64,000 nucleotides of DNA from Pseudescherichia sp031987975 (GCF_031987975.1 NZ_DALZYX010000004.1:1-64000); one strand, 5' to 3'. Positions 15,824 to 23,619 are shown, counted from the stretch's first letter. The notes: generated by a model from the letters alone, not told the origin. A program made the numbers and translations.

Positions 15824-17905
15824 ATGTGGCGCAGGTTAATCTACCACCCCGAAGTTAACTACGCACTGCGGCAAACGCTGGTGCTGTGTCTTCCCGTGGC
15901 CATCGGCCTGGCGCTGGGTCATCTTCAGCAGGGGCTGCTGTTCTCGCTGGTGCCCGCCTGCTGCAACATTGCCGGTCTTGATACCCCACACAAACGCTTC
16001 TTTAAGCGCCTGATTATCGGCGGCTCGCTGTTTGCTGGCTGTAGCCTGGCGGTGCAGCTGCTGCTGGAGGCCAACGTTGCGCTACCGCTGATCCTCGCCG
16101 GGCTGGCGATGCTGCTTGGCGTCACCGCGGAGATTAGCCCCCTGCACGCCCGTCTGCTTCCCGCCTCGCTCATCGCCGCTATCTTTACCCTCAGCCTGGC
16201 GGGCAATATGCCGGTGTGGGAGCCGCTGCTTATCTATACGCTGGGCACGCTCTGGTATGGCGCATTTAACTGGTTCTGGTTCTGGCTGTGGCGCGAACAG
16301 CCGCTGCGCGAATCGTTGAGCCTGCTCTACCGCCAGCTCGCCGACTACTGCGAGGCGAAGTACAGCCTGCTGACTCAGCATGCCGACCCGGAAAAGGCGC
16401 TGCCACCGCTATTGGCGCGTCAGCAAAAGGCGGTGGATCTCATCAGCCAGTGCTATCAGCAGCTGCATATGCTTGCGGCTAACCAGCATAACGACTACAA
16501 GCGCCTGCTGCGGGCCTTTCAGGTGGCGCTGGATCTGCAGGAGCACATCTCCGTCAGCCTGCACCAGCCGGAAGAGGTACAGAAGCTGGTGGAGCGCAGC
16601 CACGCCGAAGCGGTGATCCGCTGGAATGCGCAGGTGGTCGCTGCCCGGTTACGGGTGCTGGCGGACGACATTCTGTATCATCGCTACCCGACCCGCTTCA
16701 CTATGGAGAAGCAAATTGGCGCGCTGGAGAAGATCGCCCGTCAGCATCCGCAAAACCCGGTCGGGCAGTTCTGTGCCTGGCACTTTAGCCGTATCGCCCG
16801 CGTGCTGCGTACCCAGCGGCCGCTCTATACCCGCGACCTGATGGCCGACCAGCAGCGCCGCCAGCCGCTGTGGGAGGCGCTCAAAAGCTATCTGTCGCTG
16901 AAGTCTCCGGCGCTGCGCAATGCCGCCCGCATCAGCGTTATGCTGGGCGTCGCCAGCCTGATGGGCAGCGCCCTTCATCTGCCGAAGCCCTACTGGATCC
17001 TGATGACGGTGCTGCTGGTTACCCAGAACGGCTACGGCGCGACGCGGGTGCGTATTTTACACCGGGCGGCGGGCACGCTGGCGGGGTTAACCATCGCCGG
17101 GATCGCCCTACACTTTCATGTCCCGGAGGGGTATACGCTGCTGGGTATGCTGTTTATTACCCTAATCAGCTACCTCATTATTCGCAAAAGCTACGGCTGG
17201 GCGACGGTAGGCTTTACCATCACGGCGGTTTATTCTATTCAGATCCTCACCCTGAGCGGCGAGAACTTTATCGTTGCCCGGCTGATCGATACGCTAATTG
17301 GCTGCCTGATCGCCTTCGGCGGGATGGTCTGGCTCTGGCCGCAGTGGCAGAGCGGCCTGCTGCGTAAAAACGCCCATGATGCGATTGAGAAGGATCAGGA
17401 TGCGATTCGCCTGATCCTCAGCGACGATCCGCAGCCGACGCCGCTGGCCTACCAGCGGATACGGGTTAACCAGGCGCATAACGCCCTCTTCAACTCGCTC
17501 AACCAGGCGATGCAGGAGCCAGGGTTCAATACCCACTATCTGGAAGATATGAAGCTCTGGGTGACCCACAGCCAGTTTATCGTTGAGCATATTAATGCCC
17601 TGACGACGCTGGCCCGGGAGCACGCCATGCTGACGCCGGATCTGGCGCAACGCTATCTGGAGTCCTGTGAAATTGCGCTTCAGCGCTGCCAGCAGCGGCT
17701 GGACTATGACGGGGCCGGCGCGTCCGGTGACGCGAATATTCTTGAAGCGCCGGAGACGCTAACTCACGGCCCGATGAGTCCGATGGAGATGCATCTCCAG
17801 CGCATTATCGGGCATCTGAACAGCATGCACACCATCTCGTCGGTGGCATGGCGTCAGCGCCCGCATCATGGCATCTGGCTTAACCGCAGGTGGAGTAAAG
17901 ATTAA
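15824..17905 (+). CDS. yhfK: YhfK, FUSC family inner-membrane protein
   Basis: YhfK is a 693-residue member of the fusaric-acid-resistance-like (FUSC/YccS) membrane family; substrate unknown. Two sets of hydrophobic segments are visible (about 20-150 and 380-505), separated by a long soluble region (about 160-370) and followed by a soluble C-terminal domain ending HHGIWLNRRWSKD. ATG 15824 starts 13 bases after the crp terminator T-run. Its stop TAA (17903-17905) overlaps the argD stop on the other strand within a shared TTAA, so no spacer or terminator separates these convergent genes. Confidence 0.92.
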   Translation: MWRRLIYHPEVNYALRQTLVLCLPVAIGLALGHLQQGLLFSLVPACCNIAGLDTPHKRFFKRLIIGGSLFAGCSLAVQLLLEANVALPLILAGLAMLLGVTAEISPLHARLLPASLIAAIFTLSLAGNMPVWEPLLIYTLGTLWYGAFNWFWFWLWREQPLRESLSLLYRQLADYCEAKYSLLTQHADPEKALPPLLARQQKAVDLISQCYQQLHMLAANQHNDYKRLLRAFQVALDLQEHISVSLHQPEEVQKLVERSHAEAVIRWNAQVVAARLRVLADDILYHRYPTRFTMEKQIGALEKIARQHPQNPVGQFCAWHFSRIARVLRTQRPLYTRDLMADQQRRQPLWEALKSYLSLKSPALRNAARISVMLGVASLMGSALHLPKPYWILMTVLLVTQNGYGATRVRILHRAAGTLAGLTIAGIALHFHVPEGYTLLGMLFITLISYLIIRKSYGWATVGFTITAVYSIQILTLSGENFIVARLIDTLIGCLIAFGGMVWLWPQWQSGLLRKNAHDAIEKDQDAIRLILSDDPQPTPLAYQRIRVNQAHNALFNSLNQAMQEPGFNTHYLEDMKLWVTHSQFIVEHINALTTLAREHAMLTPDLAQRYLESCEIALQRCQQRLDYDGAGASGDANILEAPETLTHGPMSPMEMHLQRIIGHLNSMHTISSVAWRQRPHHGIWLNRRWSKD

Positions 17906-19122
17906 GCCCGGACGACGTTGGCGACCGCCACGGCAAAGCGCTGCATGCCTTCATCAATATCCTGCTCGTTGACCACCAGCGACGGCGCAAAGCGCATCAC
18001 ATCCGGTCCAGCGTTCAGTACCATAACTCCCTCATCGGCCGCCGCGTAAAGCAGATCGCGGGCGCGCCCTTTGTACTGCGGCTTTAGCTCTGCCCCAATC
18101 AGCAGGCCCATGCCGCGAATATCGCTGAACACATTGAACTGCTCATCGATCTGCTGCAAATGCTTCACAAAGCGCTGGCGCTTCTCGCTGACGCCCTGGA
18201 GCACTTCCGGCGAGCTGATGATATCAAAGGCCGCACCGGCCACCGCGCAGGCTAGCGGGTTGCCGCCGTAGGTCGAGCCGTGGGAGCCAACGTGGAAGGC
18301 GCTGGCGATCGCCTCGGTGGTCAGCACGGCGCTGATCGGGAAGCCGCCACCCAGTGCCTTAGCGCTGGTGAGGATATCCGGCGTTACGCCGTAGTGCATG
18401 TAGGCAAAGAGATCGCCGCTGCGCCCCATTCCGCACTGCACCTCATCAAACACCAGCAGCGCCTGGTGCTGGTCGCACAGCTCGCGCAAGCCCTGTAAGA
18501 ACTCTGGCGTCGCGGCGGTGACGCCCCCTTCTCCCTGCACCGGCTCGACCACCACCGCACAGGTGTGATCATCCATCACCGCTTTTACCGCATGAAGATC
18601 GTTAAACGGCACGTGGATGATATCGGCCGGTTTCGGCCCGAAGCCGTCGGAGTACTTCGGCTGGCCGCCGACCGAGACGGTAAACAGCGAGCGCCCGTGG
18701 AAGGCGTTGTGGAAGGCGATGATTTTGGTTTTATAGGGGCTGTGGCGCGTAGAGGCATAGTAGCGCGCCAGCTTAAAGGCGGTTTCATTGGCCTCGGTGC
18801 CGGAGTTCATAAACAGCACGCGCTCGGCAAAGGTGGTGTCGATAATCTTGCGCGCCAGGCGCAGCGCCGGCTCGTTGGTGAAGACGTTGCTGGTGTGCCA
18901 CAGGGTTTCACCCTGGCTCTTCAATGCCTCAACCAGTGCAGGATGACAGTGGCCCAGCGCCGTAACGGCAATCCCGCCCGCAAAATCAACATACTCTTTG
19001 CCCTGCTGATCCCACACCCGACTGCCTTTACCCTTCACCGGGATAAACTCCGCCGGTGCATAAACGGGCAGAATTACTTCGTCAAATGTTGCGCGCGTAA
19101 CTGCGTTCTGTTCAGTTGCCAT
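17902..19122 (-). CDS. argD: acetylornithine/succinyldiaminopimelate aminotransferase
   Basis: ArgD is a PLP enzyme acting in arginine (N-acetylornithine) and lysine (N-succinyl-L,L-diaminopimelate) biosynthesis. The 406-residue protein starts at ATG 19122 (MATEQNAVTRATFDEVILPV); an extension to 19149 runs into the operator-like region. Class III aminotransferase motifs are clear: NSGTEANE near 106, VVEPVQGEGG near 190, LLVFDEVQCGMGR near 223 and the PLP lysine in TSAKALGGGFP near 255. pabA lies just upstream on the same strand but is separated by ARG-box-like sequence, so argD has its own control. Confidence 0.98.
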   Translation of the reverse strand: MATEQNAVTRATFDEVILPVYAPAEFIPVKGKGSRVWDQQGKEYVDFAGGIAVTALGHCHPALVEALKSQGETLWHTSNVFTNEPALRLARKIIDTTFAERVLFMNSGTEANETAFKLARYYASTRHSPYKTKIIAFHNAFHGRSLFTVSVGGQPKYSDGFGPKPADIIHVPFNDLHAVKAVMDDHTCAVVVEPVQGEGGVTAATPEFLQGLRELCDQHQALLVFDEVQCGMGRSGDLFAYMHYGVTPDILTSAKALGGGFPISAVLTTEAIASAFHVGSHGSTYGGNPLACAVAGAAFDIISSPEVLQGVSEKRQRFVKHLQQIDEQFNVFSDIRGMGLLIGAELKPQYKGRARDLLYAAADEGVMVLNAGPDVMRFAPSLVVNEQDIDEGMQRFAVAVANVVRA

Positions 19123-19139
19123 GTCATGCCCATCCGTTA

Positions 19140-19190
19140 TATGCAGCAATATATGCAGTAATGATTATGAAAATATAATCACAAAATATG
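19140..19190 (-). promoter_or_regulatory. argD control region with ARG-box-like palindromes
   Basis: On the minus strand TGATTATATTTTCATAAT resembles the ArgR half-operator consensus WNTGAATWWWWATTCANW. TGCATATATTGCTGCA follows about one helical turn later, as expected for the usual tandem pair of ARG boxes. A candidate promoter (TTGCCA, 17 bases, CATATT) overlaps. This is motif-level evidence only. Confidence 0.5.
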
Positions 19191-19213
19191 CATAAAAAAT
19201 CAGCTTATGGCAA

Positions 19214-19786
19214 CTAAAAATCGGCCTGGTTAAGAAAGTTTGCCAGCAGCGCATGCCCCTGCTCGCTCAAAATGCTCTCCGGATGGAACTGTACCCCCTG
19301 TAGATCCCACTCCCGATGGCGTATAGCCATAATCTCCTGAGTATCACTCCAGGCGGTCACCTCAAAACAGTCGGGTAGCGTCGCGGGATCGATCAGCAGC
19401 GAGTGGTAGCGGGTGACGGTGAGCGGATTGTTCAGCCCGTGAAATACGCCCTGCCCGCTGTGGGTAATGGCGGACGTTTTGCCATGCATCACCTTCTGCG
19501 CCCGGACGATGGTCGCGCCAAAGACCTGAGCAATCGCCTGGTGACCCAGGCAGACGCCAAGCATCGGCAGCTTACCGGCGTAGTGACGAATAACCTCCAG
19601 CGATATGCCCGACTCGTCCGGCGTGCAGGGGCCGGGAGAGATGACGATCTTCTCCGGAGCCAGCGCCGCGATATCGGCGAGGGTTATCTCGTCGTTGCGC
19701 TTTACCACGACCTCCGCCCCCAGCTCGCAGAAGTACTGATAGAGGTTCCAAGTAAAGGAGTCGTAGTTGTCGATAAGCAGGATCAT
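19214..19786 (-). CDS. pabA: aminodeoxychorismate synthase glutamine amidotransferase component
   Basis: PabA supplies ammonia from glutamine to PabB for 4-aminobenzoate and hence folate synthesis. The 190-residue class I amidotransferase has its catalytic triad in view: Cys79 in LGVCLGHQ, and His/Glu in VQFHPES near 171-173. N terminus MILLIDNYDSFTWNLYQYFC is typical. In E. coli fic lies directly upstream and is co-transcribed. Here a toxin-antitoxin module separates them, and a candidate private promoter lies at 19817-19845. Confidence 0.97.
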   Translation of the reverse strand: MILLIDNYDSFTWNLYQYFCELGAEVVVKRNDEITLADIAALAPEKIVISPGPCTPDESGISLEVIRHYAGKLPMLGVCLGHQAIAQVFGATIVRAQKVMHGKTSAITHSGQGVFHGLNNPLTVTRYHSLLIDPATLPDCFEVTAWSDTQEIMAIRHREWDLQGVQFHPESILSEQGHALLANFLNQADF

Positions 19787-19816
19787 GGTAAGCCACTTGT
19801 TAACTATCTTTGCGAC

Positions 19817-19845
19817 ATTGTACGCAGCCTAAGAAATTCTGACTA
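19817..19845 (-). promoter_or_regulatory. candidate pabA promoter
   Basis: On the minus strand TAGTCA (plus 19840-19845) and TACAAT (plus 19817-19822) are spaced by 17 bases, 31 bases before the pabA ATG. Four of six and five of six consensus positions match. It abuts the divergent toxin-antitoxin promoter region. Confidence 0.5.
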
Positions 19846-19884
19846 TGACCTATTGAAAGAAGTGCTTACTATCGCACTAAGTGC
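19845..19884 (+). promoter_or_regulatory. candidate toxin-antitoxin promoter and operator
   Basis: ATGACC (19845-19850), 16 bases, then TACTAT (19867-19872) gives a plausible promoter. The perfect palindrome GCACT-A-AGTGC (19874-19884) covers the predicted transcript start, and AAGTGCT occurs twice (from 19860 and 19879). Such palindromes commonly bind the antitoxin HTH. This is inferred from spacing and symmetry. Confidence 0.4.
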
Positions 19885-19914
19885 TACAGTAAAGTGAACA
19901 GGGATGTGAATCAA

Positions 19915-20184
19915 ATGCGAGTTTTTAAAACAAAATGGTTCAGTAAAACGGCAAAAAACCATGCCATCAAGGACGATGAGTTATGTCTGGCTAAAGGTGG
20001 GAGGAATTGGTTTTACACTTTCCTGTATGCCAAACAGGATATGGCAAATATCACTCATGAAGAACTCACAGGCTTTCGAACGCTCGCAAAGCATTACGCG
20101 GGCCTGAAAACTGAAAAACTGAGCCTGTTAATTGACGCAAAAGAGTTGCTGGAGATTTGTCATGACCGCAAAAGAGAAATTTAA
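19915..20184 (+). CDS. RelE/HigB-like toxin with internal in-frame deletion
   Basis: The 89-residue product begins MRVFKTKWFSKTAKNHAIKD and ends with FYTFLYAKQDMANI and the ELLEICHD tail. These are the two ends of the RelE-like toxin family (PF06296), which cleaves mRNA. Family members are about 110-120 residues and carry a central block with LGGGVYKKRL and an Arg-containing strand. Here DDELC (residue 24) joins directly to LAKGGRNW, so about 32 residues, including the conserved basic active-site positions, are missing with the frame kept. A catalytically dead toxin is likely. GTGs at 19894 and 19906 are alternative starts. It overlaps the antitoxin by 23 bases and is AT-richer than its neighbours. 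Confidence 0.72.
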   Translation: MRVFKTKWFSKTAKNHAIKDDELCLAKGGRNWFYTFLYAKQDMANITHEELTGFRTLAKHYAGLKTEKLSLLIDAKELLEICHDRKREI

Positions 20185-20485
20185 AAGTACCGCTTTTGAA
20201 GCGATTCATAGCGCTGCTGCGGGATTACACAGCGTAGATGCTATCTCTCAGGAAACAATGCGTAGCTTTGATAAAGCCTGCATTGGCGAGGTAGATGACA
20301 TTCAGCCGGATGAAATCAAAAAGCTACGGGAGAAGTTTAACGTTAGCCAACCTGTTTTTGCCCACTATTTAAATACCAGCGTTTCAACCGTACAAAAATG
20401 GGAAAGCGGCGCTAAACGGCCGAATGGGTTATCACTAAAGCTGTTAAGCGTTATACAAAAGCATGGGCTGGACATATTGATATAG
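20162..20485 (+). CDS. HigA/NadS-like helix-turn-helix antitoxin
   Basis: This 107-residue protein pairs with the RelE-like toxin upstream, in the toxin-first order typical of higBA. An N-terminal toxin-binding portion (1-45) precedes a Xre-type helix-turn-helix (about 48-100): PDEIKKLREKFNVSQPVFAH, then LNTSVSTVQKWESGAKRPNG. I chose ATG 20162 (MTAKEKFKSTAFEAIHSAAA) within the toxin's 3' end. It is complete and probably still binds its operator, even though the toxin is shortened. Lower GC than the surroundings suggests acquisition by transfer. The gene ends tail to tail with fic, with a REP between. Confidence 0.82.
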   Translation: MTAKEKFKSTAFEAIHSAAAGLHSVDAISQETMRSFDKACIGEVDDIQPDEIKKLREKFNVSQPVFAHYLNTSVSTVQKWESGAKRPNGLSLKLLSVIQKHGLDILI

Positions 20486-20500
20486 ATATGTCCGCCCCGC

Positions 20501-20532
20501 GTAGGCCGGATAAGCGCAGCGCCATCCGGCAA
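20501..20532. repeat. REP element between antitoxin gene and fic
   Basis: GTAGGCCGGATAAGCGCAGC followed by GCCATCCGGCAA is a classic REP/PU palindrome: GCCGGAT pairs with ATCCGGC with the usual mismatch. It lies between two convergent stops. Confidence 0.85.
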
Positions 20533-20536
20533 CGTT

Positions 20537-21130
20537 TTACTCCGCTTCGCTCACCACGTGAGTAAAGATGTCGATAAGTGCTGAGAGGTCACCCATGGCG
20601 CCGCTCTGGTTGGCCGCGCTCCAGGCATCGGGCTCAATGCCGCGCCAGTCGAGCTGATATCCGGCATGGATTGCCAGCTGCTCAAAGAAGATCCGCTCAG
20701 CGATGCCGTTGCCGATCCGGAACGGATGCAGGACGTTAATCTCGCAGTAGTAGTGTGCCAGACGCTCGATAAACGCGGTCTTCTCCAGCCCCTGCAACCA
20801 GTCCTCATCCTCCAGCGCCTGCATCAGGGCGTTGCCCTCGTTCTCAATGTAGTCAAAATTACAGAAGCGCGTATCGCCCTGATAGATGTTGACCTCGCGG
20901 ATCTCACCGGCCCACTCAAAGATATCCTGGTAGAGATGGCGATGGATGGCGCAGAGATGCGGCAGACCCCGGGCAACAGGACCCAGCTCCAGGGTGGCGG
21001 CACGCAGCGAAGTAAACTCATATGCCGCCTCTTCCAGTTGTTTCGCCTGATGGATACCCAGCCGGTTGCTCATCACATTACGGCCAGCGTAGAAGTACGG
21101 GTCTCGCCCGTCGCCAAACTTATCGCTCAT
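20537..21130 (-). CDS. fic: Fic family protein (FicT type)
   Basis: Fic-domain proteins transfer AMP (or other nucleotides) to target hydroxyls; FicT toxins modify DNA gyrase and topoisomerase IV. The 197-residue product starts at ATG 21130 (MSDKFGDGRDPYFYAGRNVM); the much longer open frame upstream overlaps yhfG entirely and is rejected. The Fic motif reads HPFRIGNGIAER (135-146). The catalytic His135 and the GNG loop are kept. The acidic metal ligand of the HPFx[D/E]GNGR consensus is Ile, and the following Arg is also Ile. E. coli Fic (HPFRVGSGLAQR) is similarly altered. Its start overlaps yhfG by 11 bases, coupling it to the inhibitor. Confidence 0.93.
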   Translation of the reverse strand: MSDKFGDGRDPYFYAGRNVMSNRLGIHQAKQLEEAAYEFTSLRAATLELGPVARGLPHLCAIHRHLYQDIFEWAGEIREVNIYQGDTRFCNFDYIENEGNALMQALEDEDWLQGLEKTAFIERLAHYYCEINVLHPFRIGNGIAERIFFEQLAIHAGYQLDWRGIEPDAWSAANQSGAMGDLSALIDIFTHVVSEAE

Positions 21131-21290
21131 GCTGCCTCCGCAGCGCCTCAAGGCGCGCCTCTGCTTCTTCTGCGTTGAGCGTGACCAGGGCGCACTCCAC
21201 CCCCTCCAGACGCCGACTGGCCTGGAAATTGACGTTACGCTGCTGCTCCCAGAGACGGGATTTTTGCCGTTCGGTGAGTTTTTTCGCCAT
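21120..21290 (-). CDS. yhfG: Fic inhibitor/antitoxin YhfG (FicA)
   Basis: YhfG is the small class I antitoxin of Fic. The 56-residue protein starts at ATG 21290 (MAKKLTERQKSRLWEQQRNV) after GGGAGACACA. It contains the inhibitory (S/T)xxxE(G/N) motif as SRRLEG at 25-30; Glu29 would occupy the ATP gamma-phosphate site of Fic. The 11-base overlap with fic ensures co-translation. The upstream 16 residues of the longer frame lack homologue support. Confidence 0.92.
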   Translation of the reverse strand: MAKKLTERQKSRLWEQQRNVNFQASRRLEGVECALVTLNAEEAEARLEALRRQHER

Positions 21291-21398
21291 TGTGTCTCCC
21301 TGATGATGTGCGTCATTTGCCACAAGTATAAGCGGCATTTTAACGTTACGCAGGGAAGCTGGCGGTGCACGGGCAACAGACGCCCGTGCAAAAAAGAG

Positions 21399-21971
21399 TT
21401 ACGGCAGAACTTTGGCGGAGAGGATAACGATCGGTTTTGACGGCACATTTTGATACGGGCCGACGTTGTGAGTCTGTACCTGGGAGATCTTGTCCGCAAC
21501 ATCCATGCCTTTCACAACTTTACCGAAAACGGCATAGCCGAAGTCGCGCTGGCCGTGATCGAGGAAAGCGTTATCCGCAACGTTCAGGAAAAACTGGCTG
21601 GTGGCGCTGTCTTTATCAGCGGTACGGGCCATGGAGATGGTGCCGCGGGTGTTACGCAGGCCGTTATCCGCTTCGTTCTTGATAGGCGGGTTTGGCTGTT
21701 TCTGCTGCATCTGCTCGTTAAAGCCACCGCCCTGCACCATGAAGCCCGGGATCACGCGGTGAAAGGTCGTGTTGTTATAGAAGCCGCTGTTCACATAGTC
21801 GATAAAGTTTTTCACCGAGACCGGAGCTTTCTGGCTGTTCAGCTCCAGCTCAATGTTTCCGGCAGACGTGGTTAACAGAACGTGAGGATCGCCTTTTGCC
21901 GCGAGGGCTGCGGGTGAAATTGCAGAGAGAGCAAAGATAGCCGCTACAGCCGCCAGAGTCGTTTTAACCAT
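21399..21971 (-). CDS. ppiA: periplasmic cyclophilin-type peptidyl-prolyl isomerase A
   Basis: PpiA is the periplasmic cyclophilin. The 190-residue precursor has a signal peptide with likely cleavage after residue 24 (AALA/AKGDP), then one cyclophilin domain. Conserved segments NTTFHRVIPGFMVQGGGFN and the AMART..SATSQFFLNV block are intact, while Trp is replaced by Phe in the FLDHGQRDFGYAVFGKVV region, as in E. coli PpiA (low cyclosporin affinity). In E. coli it is CRP/CytR regulated, and a CRP-like site lies upstream at 22112-22133. Confidence 0.97.
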   Translation of the reverse strand: MVKTTLAAVAAIFALSAISPAALAAKGDPHVLLTTSAGNIELELNSQKAPVSVKNFIDYVNSGFYNNTTFHRVIPGFMVQGGGFNEQMQQKQPNPPIKNEADNGLRNTRGTISMARTADKDSATSQFFLNVADNAFLDHGQRDFGYAVFGKVVKGMDVADKISQVQTHNVGPYQNVPSKPIVILSAKVLP

Positions 21972-22111
21972 GTGAATTCCTAACAGTGAACAGTGAAGAG
22001 AGCGAGTCGCTTGATTCTAAAGAGCATACTGCCCCCAGGCCAGCGCTTTACTCAATTTTACGAATTTGAAACATATGTGTCTGTAGCCCACTATGGCGCA
22101 ATCTGGTGAAA

Positions 22112-22133
22112 ATTTGTGACACATTTCAAAATA
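22112..22133. promoter_or_regulatory. candidate CRP site between ppiA and tsgA
   Basis: TGTGA-CACATT-TCAAA (22115-22130) matches the CRP consensus TGTGA-N6-TCACA in the whole left arm and three positions of the right, with AT-rich flanks. It lies about 144 bases from the ppiA ATG and 122 from that of tsgA. In E. coli the ppiA promoters are CRP controlled, which fits. Confidence 0.55.
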
Positions 22134-22251
22134 AAATGTGCAACATGACCTATTTTCATTTTTAAAGATTTAAATGTGTCACCCGAACGCATAAAATCTG
22201 CCCGTTCATGGCGCAGTCAATGCGCTTTACACTTCTATTCACAGGCCAGTC

Positions 22252-23436
22252 ATGACTAACAGCAACAGAATCAAGCTCACATGGATCAGCTTTTTCTCCT
22301 ACGCCCTTACCGGTGCGTTGGTGATCGTCACCGGTATGGTGATGGGCGATATCGCGAAGTATTTTGATCTTCCGGTTTCCAGCATGAGCAACACCTTTAC
22401 CTTCCTGAACGCCGGGATCCTGATCTCCATCTTCCTCAATGCCTGGCTGATGGAGATCGTACCGTTAAAAACCCAGCTGCGTTTTGGCTTTGTGCTGATG
22501 ATCCTGGCCGTAGCGGCGCTGATGCTAAGCCACAGCCTGGCGCTCTTCTCCGCCGCGATGTTCGTGCTGGGGCTGGTAAGCGGTATCACCATGTCCATCG
22601 GTACCTTCCTGGTCACCCAGATGTATGAAGGCCGCCAGCGTGGCTCCCGCCTGCTGTTCACTGACTCCTTCTTCAGTATGGCCGGCATGATCTTCCCGAT
22701 GGTTGCCGCCTTCCTGCTGGCGCGCAGCATTGAGTGGTACTGGGTCTACGCCTGCATCGGTCTGGTCTACGTCGCCATCTTCGTTCTGACTATCGGCTGC
22801 GAATTTCCGGCGCTGGGTAAACACGCTGCTCCGAGCGATAAGCCAGTGGTGAAAGAGAAGTGGGGCATCGGCGTGCTGTTCCTCTCTATCGCCGCACTCT
22901 GCTACATCCTCGGCCAGCTCGGCTTTATCTCCTGGGTACCGGAGTATGCTAAGGGTCTGGGTATGGACGTCAGCGGACAGGGGAAACTGGTCAGCGACTT
23001 CTGGATGTCTTACATGATCGGCATGTGGGCGTTTAGCTTTATCCTGCGCTTCTTCGATCTGCAGCGTATTCTGACCGTGCTGGCAGGTATGGCGACCGTG
23101 CTGATGTACCTCTTTATCACCAGCAGCCCAGAGCATATGGCGTGGTTTATTCTGGCCCTCGGCTTCTTCTCCAGCGCCATCTACACCACCATCATTACCC
23201 TTGGCTCCCAGCAGACCAAAGTCGCTTCGCCGAAGCTGGTTAACTTTGTTCTCACCTGCGGCACCATTGGGACTATGCTGACCTTCGTGGTTACCGGTCC
23301 TATCGTTGCCAGCAGCGGCCCGCAGGCGGCGCTGATGACCGCTAACGGCCTCTACGCCGTGGTCTTCGTAATGTGCTTCGCGCTTGGCTTCGTCAGTCGC
23401 CATCGTCAGCACAGCAACACGGTTTCTGCGCACTAA
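22252..23436 (+). CDS. tsgA: MFS transporter TsgA
   Basis: TsgA is a major-facilitator membrane protein of unknown substrate. In Salmonella it was reported as tellurite-, selenite- and gyrase-linked, hence the name. The 394 residues begin MTNSNRIKLTWISFFSYALT and form about 12 hydrophobic segments, with the central loop (CEFPALGKHAAPSDKPVVKE) near 180-200. It lies immediately upstream of nirB, as in other enterobacteria, but is separated by a hairpin and the nir promoter. Confidence 0.94.
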   Translation: MTNSNRIKLTWISFFSYALTGALVIVTGMVMGDIAKYFDLPVSSMSNTFTFLNAGILISIFLNAWLMEIVPLKTQLRFGFVLMILAVAALMLSHSLALFSAAMFVLGLVSGITMSIGTFLVTQMYEGRQRGSRLLFTDSFFSMAGMIFPMVAAFLLARSIEWYWVYACIGLVYVAIFVLTIGCEFPALGKHAAPSDKPVVKEKWGIGVLFLSIAALCYILGQLGFISWVPEYAKGLGMDVSGQGKLVSDFWMSYMIGMWAFSFILRFFDLQRILTVLAGMATVLMYLFITSSPEHMAWFILALGFFSSAIYTTIITLGSQQTKVASPKLVNFVLTCGTIGTMLTFVVTGPIVASSGPQAALMTANGLYAVVFVMCFALGFVSRHRQHSNTVSAH

Positions 23437-23445
23437 GTTATTCCC

Positions 23446-23470
23446 GCCCCTTTTCGTCCTGAAAAGGGGC
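23446..23470 (+). terminator. hairpin after tsgA (weak terminator)
   Basis: GCCCCTTTTC (23446-23455) pairs perfectly with GAAAAGGGGC (23461-23470) around a five-base loop. No T-run follows, so termination may be incomplete or need Rho. Confidence 0.55.
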
Positions 23471-23619
23471 TAACTTCGACCTCTCCTAACGGTTTAACCC
23501 CATTAATCTTTAGTGGTAAATCCCGTCTGTTAAAAACCCTCATTTTTGTATGTTATTTACGCTATCGCGAAAAGCCAACTAATTCCACGACTTAGAAAAA
23601 CGCTGCTAAATCAGCAATA

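Noticed and set aside
20537..21502. A 321-residue version of Fic
   Set aside because: The extra N terminus overlaps all of yhfG and has a non-protein-like composition. The ATG at 21130 begins the family N terminus and overlaps yhfG by 11 bases, as expected.
22525..23433. A 302-codon open frame on the minus strand opposite tsgA
   Set aside because: The translation is rich in His, Gln, Asp and Glu in the pattern expected from the reverse of a membrane-protein gene. It has no start signals and no family resemblance.
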